A DNA stretch of 64,000 nucleotides from Hyphochytrium catenoides (GCA_900088475.1 FLMG01003686.1:186001-250000), one strand, 5' to 3'. Shown: positions 9,120 through 18,275, numbered from the stretch's first letter. The notes: generated by a model not told the origin, from the sequence alone. Numbers and translations: made by a program.

Positions 9120-9356
9120 ATGGCAGCAATAAAGGTGATAGCAGATCTATATCTTTTCAGACATATTCAAAGCTTCCGCCCAGGATTCAACAGACGAGAG
9201 CGCCAAGCTTTAAAGGTCATACGGCGTTTCATCATGGGTAAGCCCATCTTACGAGCTCGAATCAACAGGCTGAAGCGAAGTATATTGGACTACGCCAATC
9301 TCATCAACATTCTCTTGATCTCGGATAGAGATGCTGTTTTATATTATATCCATTGA
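9120..9356 (+). CDS. Small basic protein, upstream half of a tandem in-frame pair
   Basis: 78 residues from the ATG at 9120 (the frame extends upstream only to a TTG at 9102). Rich in Arg, Lys and Ile with helical character (FRPGFNRRERQALKVIRRF). It ends in a TGA at 9354-9356. After one codon the next gene starts with an ATG in the same frame at 9360, so a single stop codon separates them. It may be a separate small gene or the first part of a split gene. No family recognised. Confidence 0.5.
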   Translation: MAAIKVIADLYLFRHIQSFRPGFNRRERQALKVIRRFIMGKPILRARINRLKRSILDYANLINILLISDRDAVLYYIH

Positions 9357-9359
9357 TCT

Positions 9360-9755
9360 ATGACGTGTGAAACGGAGATCTCTCTGGAGTTCTTGGACTC
9401 GATTAGTAGGAACATTATGGCGATGGACGAGAACCAGCTTGCGCTAGCCTTCTGTAGTAAGTTTGAGGCTTCTGGATTATTAGATATGGCCATGGATGAG
9501 TTTATCGTTGAAGAAGTTAACAAACAGATACTAGGTGACTGCTTCGAGCACTGTGCTCTTATCAGGAAACGGAAGAAGACAATTTTGAGAACGTGGCTCA
9601 AAATCCATAATCTACCAATATCTGAAATTGCAGCTAACCGCAATCTGAGAAAATATTGTCGCTTCATACTCCGCACCACCATCCTGGGTGATATTCGGCC
9701 CTACATGATTTGGAGCAAGAAGGACATCAAAAGACTTCTCATGAAGTTTGAATGA
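9360..9755 (+). CDS. Small helical protein, downstream half of the pair
   Basis: 131 residues starting at ATG, in the same frame as the preceding gene and four bases after its stop. The N-terminal half is acidic and helical (SLEFLDSISRNIMAMDENQ), the C-terminal half basic (RKRKKTILRTW). An AT-rich tattatatc lies before its ATG and could serve as its own promoter. Not recognised. Confidence 0.55.
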   Translation: MTCETEISLEFLDSISRNIMAMDENQLALAFCSKFEASGLLDMAMDEFIVEEVNKQILGDCFEHCALIRKRKKTILRTWLKIHNLPISEIAANRNLRKYCRFILRTTILGDIRPYMIWSKKDIKRLLMKFE

Positions 9756-9822
9756 TCGCTAGAGAGAAAAAAATATCAAATCTCTGAAGATTATATTCTT
9801 CTTTGGGTATACTCTAGGTACC

Positions 9823-12036
9823 ATGCCAAGATTAAGTGTCCTCCTTGGAGGAGTTATCGTCGTAATTGCACTGCTGTGTATCGCCTCAGCAGTGTACAGC
9901 TTAATAAAAACTGCAGAACTCGGTGAAGTAGCAATTCAGCAGATCATTCGGAATGAAAACAGCATAGCCATAGAGACCAAGGATGGAAAGCAATATATTG
10001 TTCCCTTTGGCGCACCAGGTAGCAAAGGTGACCGAGGTGACACAGGACCCCGAGGTGACACAGGACCCCGAGGACCTCCTGGAGAGACCGGTCCACCCGG
10101 GCCACCTGGACCTCAAGGACCTCCTGGAGAGAAAGGCGATAAGGGTGACAAGGGAGATCAGGGCATCCAAGGCATCCAAGGCGTGAAGGGCGACAAGGGT
10201 GACAAGGGCATACAAGGCGACAAGGGTATCCAAGGCGTCCAGGGGGTGAAGGGCGACAAGGGTGACAAGGGTGACAAGGGCGATAAGGGTGACCAGGGCA
10301 TCCAAGGCATCCAAGGCATCCAGGGTGTGAAGGGCGATAAGGGTGATAAGGGTGATAAGGGAGACAAGGGTGACCAGGGCATCCAAGGCATCCAGGGCGT
10401 GAAGGGCGACAAGGGTGACCGCGGCATTGATGGCCTTCCAGGTAAGGATGGTAGAGAGTCAGGGCCATTCAACTACTTCACCTTCCGTGACCTACCATCT
10501 CTGACGTGGACCAACACGGCACTGGGCACAACGATGCGGAAAGTCATCAATCCTACCGTAGCGGTGGGAACTGCCACAGCCACCGATCTTGTCACCATCA
10601 CAACCACACCATCGAGTGTCTCTGTCACGCTACCACCGAGAGGATACGTGGCACTGGCTCCATCCACTCCTCTGCCTAACGATGCAGGCCTACTCCTCTT
10701 TGTGCTGTCCATTGCTGGTGCTAAACCACCCATAGATTTAGTTGATGCTAGGGGTAATGTGTATGCCAATTGGAATGTCACTTACCCCATGGGACTGAAC
10801 AACATCCTGGGGACGGAGGTCATTGCTGAGATAAGCAATCTGTCTCAGTTTGCAGAGCTTCGCCTTCGCAACAGTGGCACCGCGGCACTGCAGATAACGG
10901 TTCACTCTGCAGTGCTGAATATCGCGATTGATGCTTCTTCTAAGAACTTCCTAAAGAATAGACGAGTCTATAAGGACTATACGGCTACGAACCTTGGTGG
11001 TGGTGACTTCTCGACCGTCACAGTCTCTACCCAGGCTCAATGCAGAAAGCGCTGTGATGAGCACCCCTTGTGTAGACTCTATACCTACTTCCAAGGAAAG
11101 ACAGCGGACAACTGTGTCCTCAAGGCTAATGTCCAAGAAAGCCCTGCCGCAGCAGCAGGGAAGACTACCGATGCAACAAGTTCAGTCTGGGCCAGCACAA
11201 CCACTGACCCTCGAGACTTCACATTCAACTCACAGGGTTACGTCTACTATACTGATGCCATCAGTGGGCACAGTCTTGGCCGCGTGATTGACACCTTGGC
11301 CGGATGTAAGTCAAGATGTCTTCAAGACATGACATGCGTCGGGTTCACACGTAGCAAGCGATATGCTGGCACCGAGATGACCGACTGCTACTTCTTGAAG
11401 GATACAGTGAACGCCCCTAAGAGTATTGCTGCTGCTGATGAGTTCGAGACATACCTATATACAACTTCTAACGATGCAGCCACTGGCTTCACTGTTACCC
11501 CAGCAAGTACGAAAGAGAACTATGCAGGGCTTTTTGGCTTAGAGGGTTTGGAAAAAATCAAGGCAGAGAACAATGCTGTCTGTGACAGAGCCACAGGTCC
11601 ACCGTATCCCTCATTTTGTCTCAACAGGTGGTGGAAAGAGGATGCCAAGTGCTATACCGATGTGATGGACCAGCCCGCAGGTATAGACACTGGATCAAAG
11701 GATAACAAGGACAAGCTCTGGTATAATCGAAGAGCTAATAAGCAAGAAGTAATCAATGACATGAAGGCTTGGAGTGCATCAACGGCCACAAACAGGATAA
11801 ACGCATGTTTGGGTCAGGATATTGCAACTAAATGTGGTACTCAGAATGGGCCTTACTCTCCAGAGTGTCTCACATATTGGTGGCGTAATGCTGGATGTAC
11901 TACTGACTTGGCAAGCGCCGTGGGAACTACCTGGTACAACACTCAGCCACGTAACGTTGTTATTACAGATATGACCGAATGGGGCAAGAGTTCGCAGCCA
12001 CATCATCTTCTTGGATGTAAGAATATAAAGGTCTAA
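9823..12036 (+). CDS. Collagen-like, PAN-domain virion surface protein
   Basis: 737 residues. A membrane-spanning or signal-anchor helix is at about 5-28, then a collagen-like Gly-X-Y tract at about 63-212 built from GDKGDKG and GIQGIQG blocks. A beta-rich domain (about 215-365) follows, with two Cys-containing PAN/apple-type modules (about 375-440 and 462-540, each with a C-x3-C pair). Last come two copies of a roughly 70-residue motif ending in CLxxWW...GC...W. Collagen-like fibre proteins are common on amoebal giant virus particles, where they are often glycosylated. The beta and PAN parts are related to the protein at 31474-32367. Likely role: surface fibre or host attachment. Confidence 0.85.
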   Translation: MPRLSVLLGGVIVVIALLCIASAVYSLIKTAELGEVAIQQIIRNENSIAIETKDGKQYIVPFGAPGSKGDRGDTGPRGDTGPRGPPGETGPPGPPGPQGPPGEKGDKGDKGDQGIQGIQGVKGDKGDKGIQGDKGIQGVQGVKGDKGDKGDKGDKGDQGIQGIQGIQGVKGDKGDKGDKGDKGDQGIQGIQGVKGDKGDRGIDGLPGKDGRESGPFNYFTFRDLPSLTWTNTALGTTMRKVINPTVAVGTATATDLVTITTTPSSVSVTLPPRGYVALAPSTPLPNDAGLLLFVLSIAGAKPPIDLVDARGNVYANWNVTYPMGLNNILGTEVIAEISNLSQFAELRLRNSGTAALQITVHSAVLNIAIDASSKNFLKNRRVYKDYTATNLGGGDFSTVTVSTQAQCRKRCDEHPLCRLYTYFQGKTADNCVLKANVQESPAAAAGKTTDATSSVWASTTTDPRDFTFNSQGYVYYTDAISGHSLGRVIDTLAGCKSRCLQDMTCVGFTRSKRYAGTEMTDCYFLKDTVNAPKSIAAADEFETYLYTTSNDAATGFTVTPASTKENYAGLFGLEGLEKIKAENNAVCDRATGPPYPSFCLNRWWKEDAKCYTDVMDQPAGIDTGSKDNKDKLWYNRRANKQEVINDMKAWSASTATNRINACLGQDIATKCGTQNGPYSPECLTYWWRNAGCTTDLASAVGTTWYNTQPRNVVITDMTEWGKSSQPHHLLGCKNIKV
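10018..10446 (+). repeat. Collagen-coding GGC/GAC/AAG repeat array
   Basis: Nearly periodic 9-base and 18-base units such as GGTGACAAG and GGCATCCAA encode the Gly-X-Y triplets. Blocks are repeated several times with few substitutions, showing recent expansion by slippage or unequal crossover. The other strand shows long false open frames over this stretch. Confidence 0.9.
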
Positions 12037-12046
12037 AAAAGAAAAT

Positions 12047-12547
12047 CTACATCCCAGTCACACGCTGAAGACTAGATAGCAGCGCTAGTCTAGTGACAGC
12101 GTATACGGAGCGGTAAGAAAGACTAGTACGTTCTATATTGGTAGGAAGTTCAAGCATCTCATCGATGCAAGTTTGTGTAGCTGGACCATAGTATAGCGGT
12201 GGTGGTGCTTGGTTGACACTAGATCTTGATGCTCGGGGCTCGGTTGGCTCACGGGGCTCCTGATGCTCTCCAGATGCTCCTAGTTGATTGTACATCTCAG
12301 TACCCATGAACGCATTTCGTCGTCGTAGCCGCCGTAGAAGAACTGGTCGTCTGCAGATTGGACAGCTATTGTGCCGGAGCTCCCATTGCCGTATACAAGG
12401 GCTATGGAAGATGTGGCCACAGCCGAGTCTCCGTAGATCCGCTGGAGCTGATGTTGTCAACAGGCATATCGCACAGTCTTCCGGAGCCAACATGTTTTCT
12501 GGACGGTGCTTACAGCTCTGGAAATGTGGAAGTGCATGTGAGACCAT
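12047..12547 (-). CDS. RING-H2 finger protein, probable E3 ubiquitin ligase
   Basis: 166 residues with a RING-H2 finger at about 25-66: CAIC, then C-G-H-I-F-H with the next Cys three residues on, and CPIC at the end. All eight zinc ligands of the C3H2C3 pattern are visible. RING-H2 proteins bind an E2 and drive ubiquitin transfer. A basic patch (LLRRLRRRN) follows and the rest is low-complexity. The ATG at 12547 is used; one at 12493 would start just before the finger. Convergent with the collagen-like gene and divergent from the gene at 12607. Confidence 0.82.
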   Translation of the reverse strand: MVSHALPHFQSCKHRPENMLAPEDCAICLLTTSAPADLRRLGCGHIFHSPCIRQWELRHNSCPICRRPVLLRRLRRRNAFMGTEMYNQLGASGEHQEPREPTEPRASRSSVNQAPPPLYYGPATQTCIDEMLELPTNIERTSLSYRSVYAVTRLALLSSLQRVTGM

Positions 12548-12606
12548 CTGCCCATCAGTTGAGGCTTCCCCCAGAAGTAATTGGCAAGAACTGTTGAGTA
12601 ACAGTT

Positions 12607-12903
12607 ATGTTTTTTGTTATTTGCTTTGTACTGAAGATGCTTTCTTATGCTCAGTCTTCCAATTTCTCAGCCAGCAATAAGAAGACAAAGCAAACTAAGC
12701 CAAGCCAAGCCATGGACAAGCTTTCACAAGATCTCGCGATGGTGTTGCTCATGACCGAGTTATTTAGTAGTGAAGACTGCGCAGCTTTACTGGACGCAGC
12801 AGTGCTTATTGGACAACTAAGCATTGCTGCAATCATGAACGGACCAGAAGAGCCGCCATCCCAACAACAGGCCCAGGCCCAATCCCAAGATCAAGTGCAA
12901 TGA
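12607..12903 (+). CDS. Small helical protein with Gln-rich tail
   Basis: 98 residues from ATG at 12607; an in-frame ATG at 12712 would give a 63-residue form beginning MDKLSQDLAMV. The start of the longer form is hydrophobic (FFVICFVL), possibly a signal or membrane segment. The core is helical with small residues and the end is Pro/Gln-rich. The gap to the divergent RING gene is only 59 bases. No family recognised; which start is used is uncertain. Confidence 0.45.
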   Translation: MFFVICFVLKMLSYAQSSNFSASNKKTKQTKPSQAMDKLSQDLAMVLLMTELFSSEDCAALLDAAVLIGQLSIAAIMNGPEEPPSQQQAQAQSQDQVQ

Positions 12904-12958
12904 AAGATCTTGTCCAAGAAATAAGGAGCATCTGTAGGAGACGACTGAGCTAACCAGA

Positions 12959-13402
12959 TCAATCATCTTCATCATCTATATAAGGGGGACTTAGCATATA
13001 GGTGGTTTGGCAGTTAGGGCAATACGAGCAAGAGGCACAGCAACACTTTATAGAGCTACACTTATTACATCGATAGCAATGTGCCTTGCCCCAATTATCA
13101 TCCTCTTTGCAGTCATTACAGACAAAACAGTAGTCATCATCCTCATGTAAGGTGTCACACTTCCGACACTCGATCTTTTGCTTTTCACATCGCGTACAAG
13201 TGTTCATTGGGTTAACGTTAATTTTATGGGTGATCACATATGGCGCATTGCATTGTCCACCCCCCTCTCGTTCAGCACGGCAGAAGTCATAATACATCAT
13301 TCCCTCATAGCACTTATTGCACCTGTTACAGTACTTGTTAGCCTTGTAGCTGTGGCGCACGTCGCAATGCTCACATTTATCACAGTTATAGCAAAAAGCC
13401 AT
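12959..13402 (-). CDS. Cysteine-rich multi-zinc-ribbon protein
   Basis: 147 residues with more than thirty cysteines, mostly as C-x2-C pairs (CYNCDKCEHC, CNRCNKC, CTRC, CRKC, CVCNDC, CYRCNKC, CSYCPNC) in knuckles about 15-20 residues apart. This is a zinc-ribbon array. It ends in an acidic DDEDD tail. Similar short Cys-rich arrays occur in giant virus and protist genomes, but I cannot name the family. Likely a protein- or nucleic-acid-binding scaffold. Confidence 0.7.
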   Translation of the reverse strand: MAFCYNCDKCEHCDVRHSYKANKYCNRCNKCYEGMMYYDFCRAEREGGGQCNAPYVITHKINVNPMNTCTRCEKQKIECRKCDTLHEDDDYCFVCNDCKEDDNWGKAHCYRCNKCSSIKCCCASCSYCPNCQTTYMLSPPYIDDEDD

Positions 13403-13531
13403 CTTGGTCCTCGGTTCTCCCTATAGAATAGACATAACTCTATTCTTTAATTGGCACTAGCGCCTGTGATGCGGTGATCCTCGACGGCATGTTTCGCACT
13501 TTTAAACAAGTCGTCTACGACTACAATAACA

Positions 13532-13843
13532 ATGGCTGATCTTACCTTCCCATCACCAAAGGACTCTTATGCGGACGGTATCTACCGCGAGAAGCGCGCA
13601 AAAGTAACCGAGCAACTCGACTATCACGGCAAGTTTCGAGACTCTGTAACGATGTACGATGAGCACGACGCGCTTCCCATCAAGAGCGCATACGAGAAGA
13701 TAAGCAACGAGGCCGAGGGTCGTGGATGGAAGGCGTCCGTGGACATGTGCTCCAGAGTTGACATCATGCCGACAAATGACCTAAGAGCGCAAATGGGCAC
13801 TATTTACACTATCACGCTCGACATAAAAAAAGACATCGACTAA
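13532..13843 (+). CDS. Small protein of unknown function
   Basis: 103 residues with a clean ATG. Highly charged, with an alpha/beta-like pattern (SAYEKISNEAEGRGWKASVDM) and a C-terminal strand-like TIYTITLDI. The gap to the convergent Tdp1-like gene is only 35 bases. No family recognised; coding potential is supported by balanced composition. Confidence 0.55.
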   Translation: MADLTFPSPKDSYADGIYREKRAKVTEQLDYHGKFRDSVTMYDEHDALPIKSAYEKISNEAEGRGWKASVDMCSRVDIMPTNDLRAQMGTIYTITLDIKKDID

Positions 13844-13878
13844 ATTAGCAAGAAGCGTTAACTGTTGTTTTTTCTCAC

Positions 13879-15705
13879 TCACTTTTCCATTGTATTACAT
13901 TGATGATTACTTCTTGAAAGGTCAAAAGCTCTACAGTGACGACAGACCCGTTGCAGAAGGAAAGCCTTTAGGGCCTCGCGTGTGACAGCGTCGGTACTAG
14001 TAGTTGGAACAGGCAATGACTTTGTTTTCTTAGGTGCCGGAGGCATGCTGAGCTTGTAAGCTTCTGGTCTAGACCTCTTAGTGTTGTTCCAAATAAAGTA
14101 ATGAAGACGCTCCTCTGTGCTGTCATGAAAGAAAGGCCGAGTCTGCGTCTCACACATACGAGATCGTGAAGTGATTTGATAGGGAATGGCCATGTGACAC
14201 TTCTTCAGGCTTGCACCCACGAGAGTCACCGATGGCTTCGTACTAGCAACGAGATGTCTTGTCTTGGAACTCCATAACATAACTCCAATCTCAAAGTTTC
14301 GTACAGTGAGCCATGGTTGTTGAATATTCGTCTTGAAGGTCCATTCGCCTTGAGCCCCGGTTGATACACATGCGCTCGTCAGAAGAAGCCAGGCAAACGT
14401 CGGTCCAGCCTTCTCTGTAGCTCCTTGGTATAGTCTAGAGTAGAGTTTGACATGTGGGACGATGCCATTCCAAATAGGATTACTTGTCTTGTACTCGATA
14501 AAGCGTTCATATGCATCTGGGCCCAGGGCTAGGTAGTTCTTCATTGACAAGAAGACGCGGCCGCTCTCACCTTTCAGACTCTGGTCTTGGCAATTCTTCA
14601 TAAAGTCGCTAGATGGCCAGATGATGTCACACTCGTCAGCACCAAACGACTCACAGAGCAGGTGCATGTTCGTTGGATGCATCTTCTTTCCAATACTAGT
14701 AGGTTGTAAGACTAACGGATCCTTAGGTGTGACTGGACACGGTAACTCAAGGTTGACCCTTGCCAAGAGTTCTGACACCCGACGCTGGCCATAGTGCAAG
14801 TTGGACTCTTGCCCTTTGAGCTTTTTTCTAGCAGGGGTCTTGCTAGGTAACCGCCGGAGATACCGATGAGTACCGGGAACGCTGGTGACTAAGGCCGCTG
14901 CGGCCTCCTGGAAGTTGTAAGCAGAGGCCAGACCGACGAGTCCACGTCCATGTATGTCCAGCCATAGAAGTAGCCCTGCGTCGTTGTACTGGTTGACCAG
15001 CGCTTGATGTAGCTTGTATAGAAAGTCTTCAAGGTAAACTCCAAAGTCATCAGAGACACTGCCTGAAGCATGTTGGTGACTGGCCGTGTCCTGTACAGTA
15101 GCAAACCACTGTGTCCATGACATATCGACAGATACCTGTGGGACAAGGTTGGCGCTGGAGACTACCACTTGGACACCTTCACTTGGTGTTTTCGTGAATA
15201 GAAGAGAAAGCTTAGGATGCATGACTCCCAAAGTAGTCTCATATGCTTCATCTACGGCTTGACAGCGTAACAGGGTTACAGTGTCTGGCACCCGTGTAGC
15301 TATCCAGCGTGAGTCGTCATCCTCGTCTTCGCTGTCTTCCACTTCGGCCGGCTCACATATGTACCGTGACGTGTTCCGACCTCTGCTGTCTGTCCATGGC
15401 TCAACGTAAGACGTGACGCGCCGCCTCTCGCCATGAACGATAAGCAGTGGGACTGGATTCTTCGGTCGTCGGAAGCAAGGGCACGTGTCCAGTAACCACC
15501 GAAGGTTGACCGGGAACGTCGTCAGCAAACATGACTCCAAGATACCCTCTGCATCCAAAGCATTGATGGTCTCTGTTAAACTAAACAGATCCTCATCTGG
15601 TTCTGCAGGAGCGGTAACAGGCTGTCGGCATGCTTCGACAACAGCATTTCCATAAAAAATATGCGGGCTATAGCGCGAAGTCGCCGTTGGTGGGACAGAC
15701 TTCAT
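13879..15705 (-). CDS. Tyrosyl-DNA phosphodiesterase (Tdp1)-like protein
   Basis: 608 residues, in the usual Tdp1 size range. Tdp1 is a phospholipase-D-superfamily enzyme that removes topoisomerase I peptides from DNA 3' ends using two H-K-N motifs. The first is intact: His163, Lys165 (MHPKLSLLF) and Asn186 in VVVSSANLV. In the second, His418 and Lys420 (VPHVKLYSR) are present, but the TSAN segment reads TSAC, placing Cys446 where Asn is expected. Supporting marks are IIWPSSDFM before motif 2 and RNFEIGVMLW after it. An acidic insert lies at about 121-133. It probably repairs topoisomerase-linked or 3'-blocked viral DNA; full activity is uncertain given the substitution. Confidence 0.8.
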   Translation of the reverse strand: MKSVPPTATSRYSPHIFYGNAVVEACRQPVTAPAEPDEDLFSLTETINALDAEGILESCLLTTFPVNLRWLLDTCPCFRRPKNPVPLLIVHGERRRVTSYVEPWTDSRGRNTSRYICEPAEVEDSEDEDDDSRWIATRVPDTVTLLRCQAVDEAYETTLGVMHPKLSLLFTKTPSEGVQVVVSSANLVPQVSVDMSWTQWFATVQDTASHQHASGSVSDDFGVYLEDFLYKLHQALVNQYNDAGLLLWLDIHGRGLVGLASAYNFQEAAAALVTSVPGTHRYLRRLPSKTPARKKLKGQESNLHYGQRRVSELLARVNLELPCPVTPKDPLVLQPTSIGKKMHPTNMHLLCESFGADECDIIWPSSDFMKNCQDQSLKGESGRVFLSMKNYLALGPDAYERFIEYKTSNPIWNGIVPHVKLYSRLYQGATEKAGPTFAWLLLTSACVSTGAQGEWTFKTNIQQPWLTVRNFEIGVMLWSSKTRHLVASTKPSVTLVGASLKKCHMAIPYQITSRSRMCETQTRPFFHDSTEERLHYFIWNNTKRSRPEAYKLSMPPAPKKTKSLPVPTTSTDAVTREALKAFLLQRVCRHCRAFDLSRSNHQCNTMEK

Positions 15706-15803
15706 GTCTTGCTTCTATATAGGTTATAAGGGTCTATATTGACTTGTGAGCTAGGTGGAAAATTGAAAAGTGATGGTTCTCGGTCATAATAGATCTATCT
15801 TGC

Positions 15804-16469
15804 TCAGCGCTCAAGAATAATCTTGTTCTCATCAAACCTTTTGCCTAGGCGTCTAATATAGGTTGAGTCAGGGTGCAAGATTACATGGTTCACTAGAAAT
15901 TGGTCGATGCGTTTCCTGTAGGTGTACGTTCGAATAGCCTCCTCGAGAAGTTGCGGCGGAGCTTTTGACCCTAGCGCGCCAAGCTTCTCACAGATCCGCC
16001 ACAGTGTCTGTATCTTGACCCGGCTGAGCCTCAAGAATAGGGGCAGGACGTCCCATTTTCTTAGTAATACACATATAGCAATACTCTGGACGAGACAAGC
16101 ATCGCGCACCCTGTCAGACGACAGTAGTAGCTCTACGGTCTTAACGCCACCCATCATACTGGCATAGTAGAGTGCTTGATTGTTCCTTGACGCGGGATCA
16201 ACTCGAGGATCTTTTAGAAGTAGGGCCACGGTATCCCAGCGTTTCCAATAGACGGCAGAATGAATTGCCGCGTTATCGTTGAGTGATGGATCAACTCTTG
16301 GGTCCGTTAGCAGATAGTGCACGATCTCTGTCTTACCCCAACCAGAAGCATCTTGTATGAATCCATTATGGACGCAAGTGTCATCACTGAGTTCCACTAG
16401 CTGCTTGACCGTTGGCAAGTCTCCGCGTCGAATGGCAGTACGCAATGAAACAGCAAACACCTCTGACAT
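15804..16469 (-). CDS. Ankyrin-repeat protein
   Basis: 221 residues with about four ankyrin-type repeats at 10-150. Each has a consensus-like helix-turn (WGKTEIVHYLLTDPRVDP, WDTVALLLKDPRVDP, GVKTVELLLSSDRVRD). The C-terminus ends in a conserved-looking helix also seen in the protein at 50831-51544 (a serine, tyrosine-Ile-Arg-Arg-Leu stretch near the end), a typical trailing module of amoebal virus ankyrin proteins. Ankyrin repeats bind host proteins. Divergent from the methyltransferase at 16627 with a 157-base gap. Confidence 0.8.
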   Translation of the reverse strand: MSEVFAVSLRTAIRRGDLPTVKQLVELSDDTCVHNGFIQDASGWGKTEIVHYLLTDPRVDPSLNDNAAIHSAVYWKRWDTVALLLKDPRVDPASRNNQALYYASMMGGVKTVELLLSSDRVRDACLVQSIAICVLLRKWDVLPLFLRLSRVKIQTLWRICEKLGALGSKAPPQLLEEAIRTYTYRKRIDQFLVNHVILHPDSTYIRRLGKRFDENKIILER

Positions 16470-16626
16470 TCCTTTGAGGTCTCTTCTTTTATGATGTGTT
16501 GTTGAAAGAGAAAAATGAGAAGTGACACCAGAAACACAGAGACATCCGATAACCGATAACCGCTAACGGCAACTCGTCTCCAGCTCCATCCAAGAAATTT
16601 TTCCCTACCTCATAGTATAAACCACG

Positions 16627-17838
16627 ATGGTCTTTGGAATACTGATAGCTGGATCTGCAAGTGTAGTCCTTGTTGAGCTCTATAAGATGGTGGGCAGACC
16701 AGAGCCGGCTCAAGAGATTGTTGGCGGCAGGGCCAATCAGCAAGCTACGAGTACAGAGTATGAGAACCAGATACCATCATCAATTCGAAAGGTCACAGTA
16801 ACTGCCAAGAACATTGATGATATTCTTGAGAAAGTCTGGAAGGCAATAAAGAATGGGACCTTGGACTTCCCATACAAGCGTTACGTTATGACAGACGCGG
16901 TAGTCAAGGACCTATATAGTAAGCTCCAAAGACTATCGCTAGGTCTCTCACGTGAGCCTGATGGTCTGACTTATAAGTATATACCCGAATACTATGAAAT
17001 TGACAAGATGACGGACTTCTTCACGGAGGACATTCGAATGAAGTGCCGTGTGGCAAAGTCTGACTCGCCGTACATGCGGTGGACTACTCAGAAAAAATTT
17101 GTAAGGAAGGTCTTATTGGAGGCAGGATGCTTGGAAGCAAAGCGGTTGAGAGAAGCCATCTGGAGGAATACGAAGGAGTGTACCCTTTTCAAAGTTACGC
17201 TGGCTGCTTCAGTTTACCGACACTTCAAAGCAAGGCGGGTTCTTGATATCTCGTCGGGCTGGGGCGATAGACTCATCGCCGCGCTGGCTTCCGACGTTGA
17301 GCTCTACGCTGGTTATGATCCAAACACGCTTCTCAAGCCCGGCCACAGGAAGATTATGGAATACTTTGATAACAAGGGAGTAGCTACCATCAAATATGAG
17401 CCCTTCGAACATGCTTCAGACCTTCCTCAAGTAGATCTTGTCTTTACGTCGCCTCCATTTTGGGATTTAGAATCATATAATACTAACAAGACACAGAGTA
17501 TTGTACGATACCGGAACTTCAACCAATGGCTACAACACTTTCTATTTATGAGTCTCAAGAAAGCCTATGAAGCCTTGGTAGTGGATGGGAACATTGTAAT
17601 ACACATTGCAGATGTTCCAGGACATAGCATTACAGAGCCCATGGTCGCTTTCATGAAAGCACTACCAGGATGCGTGTATAAAGGCCAGATGTGGGCAGAA
17701 GGGTTCTCCAATGTGAACAGACCAATGTTTCACTTTCATAAGTCACTTTCCAATTTTCCATCCAGCCCGCACCAAGCCCGCGGCGACACCACCACATCCA
17801 ACAGCGCTGGGGGCCCTGAAGGAGCTCTCCGATTCTAA
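16627..17838 (+). CDS. SAM-dependent methyltransferase with SPPF motif, amino-methyltransferase-like
   Basis: 403 residues. The N-terminus has a hydrophobic stretch (about 3-17). Motif I is VLDISSGWGDRL at about 204-216 and motif IV is TSPPFW at about 274-279. The (S/T/N/D)PP(F/Y/W) motif is typical of enzymes that methylate exocyclic amino groups of adenine, cytosine or guanine, including N6/N4 DNA methyltransferases and some RNA enzymes. The 200 residues before motif I have no recognised domain. A TATAAA lies just before the ATG. The stop TAA shares its last A with the ATG of the next gene. DNA or RNA as substrate cannot be decided. Confidence 0.75.
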   Translation: MVFGILIAGSASVVLVELYKMVGRPEPAQEIVGGRANQQATSTEYENQIPSSIRKVTVTAKNIDDILEKVWKAIKNGTLDFPYKRYVMTDAVVKDLYSKLQRLSLGLSREPDGLTYKYIPEYYEIDKMTDFFTEDIRMKCRVAKSDSPYMRWTTQKKFVRKVLLEAGCLEAKRLREAIWRNTKECTLFKVTLAASVYRHFKARRVLDISSGWGDRLIAALASDVELYAGYDPNTLLKPGHRKIMEYFDNKGVATIKYEPFEHASDLPQVDLVFTSPPFWDLESYNTNKTQSIVRYRNFNQWLQHFLFMSLKKAYEALVVDGNIVIHIADVPGHSITEPMVAFMKALPGCVYKGQMWAEGFSNVNRPMFHFHKSLSNFPSSPHQARGDTTTSNSAGGPEGALRF

Positions 17839-18275
17839 TGTCGGGTCAAACAGAAGATGAAACAATAAGTCCTGTCAAGGTCAACCAGTTTCACAGGTCT
17901 TGTGGACCTTGGAGAGTGAGACGAGAGCTTTATCCAGATGAGCACAAGCCACTGCCACTACCAGTCCAAAAGCCAGTGCCAGATGTTATTGTGATATCCG
18001 ATAGTAGTGAGGATGAAGAGACTAGCGAGGATGAAGGGACTAGTACAGACGAAGACTCGCAAGAAACCATAAGTGAAGACCTCGCAGGTTCTTACATTTC
18101 TTCTGACCTCGAGTCCACTTCGTCCGAAGCAATAGAGGCCTCAGACGGAGAAGGGAAGCCAAGTATTGAGGAAACATTACGAGAGATGGAACGAGAAATC
18201 AAGGCCAAGCAGCAGTGGAGGCTCGGCAAGGAGGACGATTGGTTCTCCTATTTACTCGCAAAGTACGCAAAATAA
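17838..18275 (+). CDS. Acidic protein with SUMO-interacting-type motif
   Basis: 145 residues starting at an ATG that overlaps the previous stop (TAATG). At about 52-65 it has DVIVISDSSEDEE: a run of Val/Ile followed by Ser and acidic residues, which fits the consensus SUMO-interacting motif well. A long Ser/Glu/Asp/Thr stretch follows, then a basic helical C-terminus (ETLREMEREIKAKQQW). The one-base overlap suggests translation coupled to the methyltransferase or a shared transcript. SUMO binding is inferred from the motif only. Confidence 0.6.
   Translation: MSGQTEDETISPVKVNQFHRSCGPWRVRRELYPDEHKPLPLPVQKPVPDVIVISDSSEDEETSEDEGTSTDEDSQETISEDLAGSYISSDLESTSSEAIEASDGEGKPSIEETLREMEREIKAKQQWRLGKEDDWFSYLLAKYAK

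Noticed and set aside
9901-10472. Long minus-strand ORFs across the collagen gene
   Set aside because: They are antisense images of the Gly-X-Y repeat (Pro/Leu/Ser repeats) and have no start signals or neighbours supporting them.
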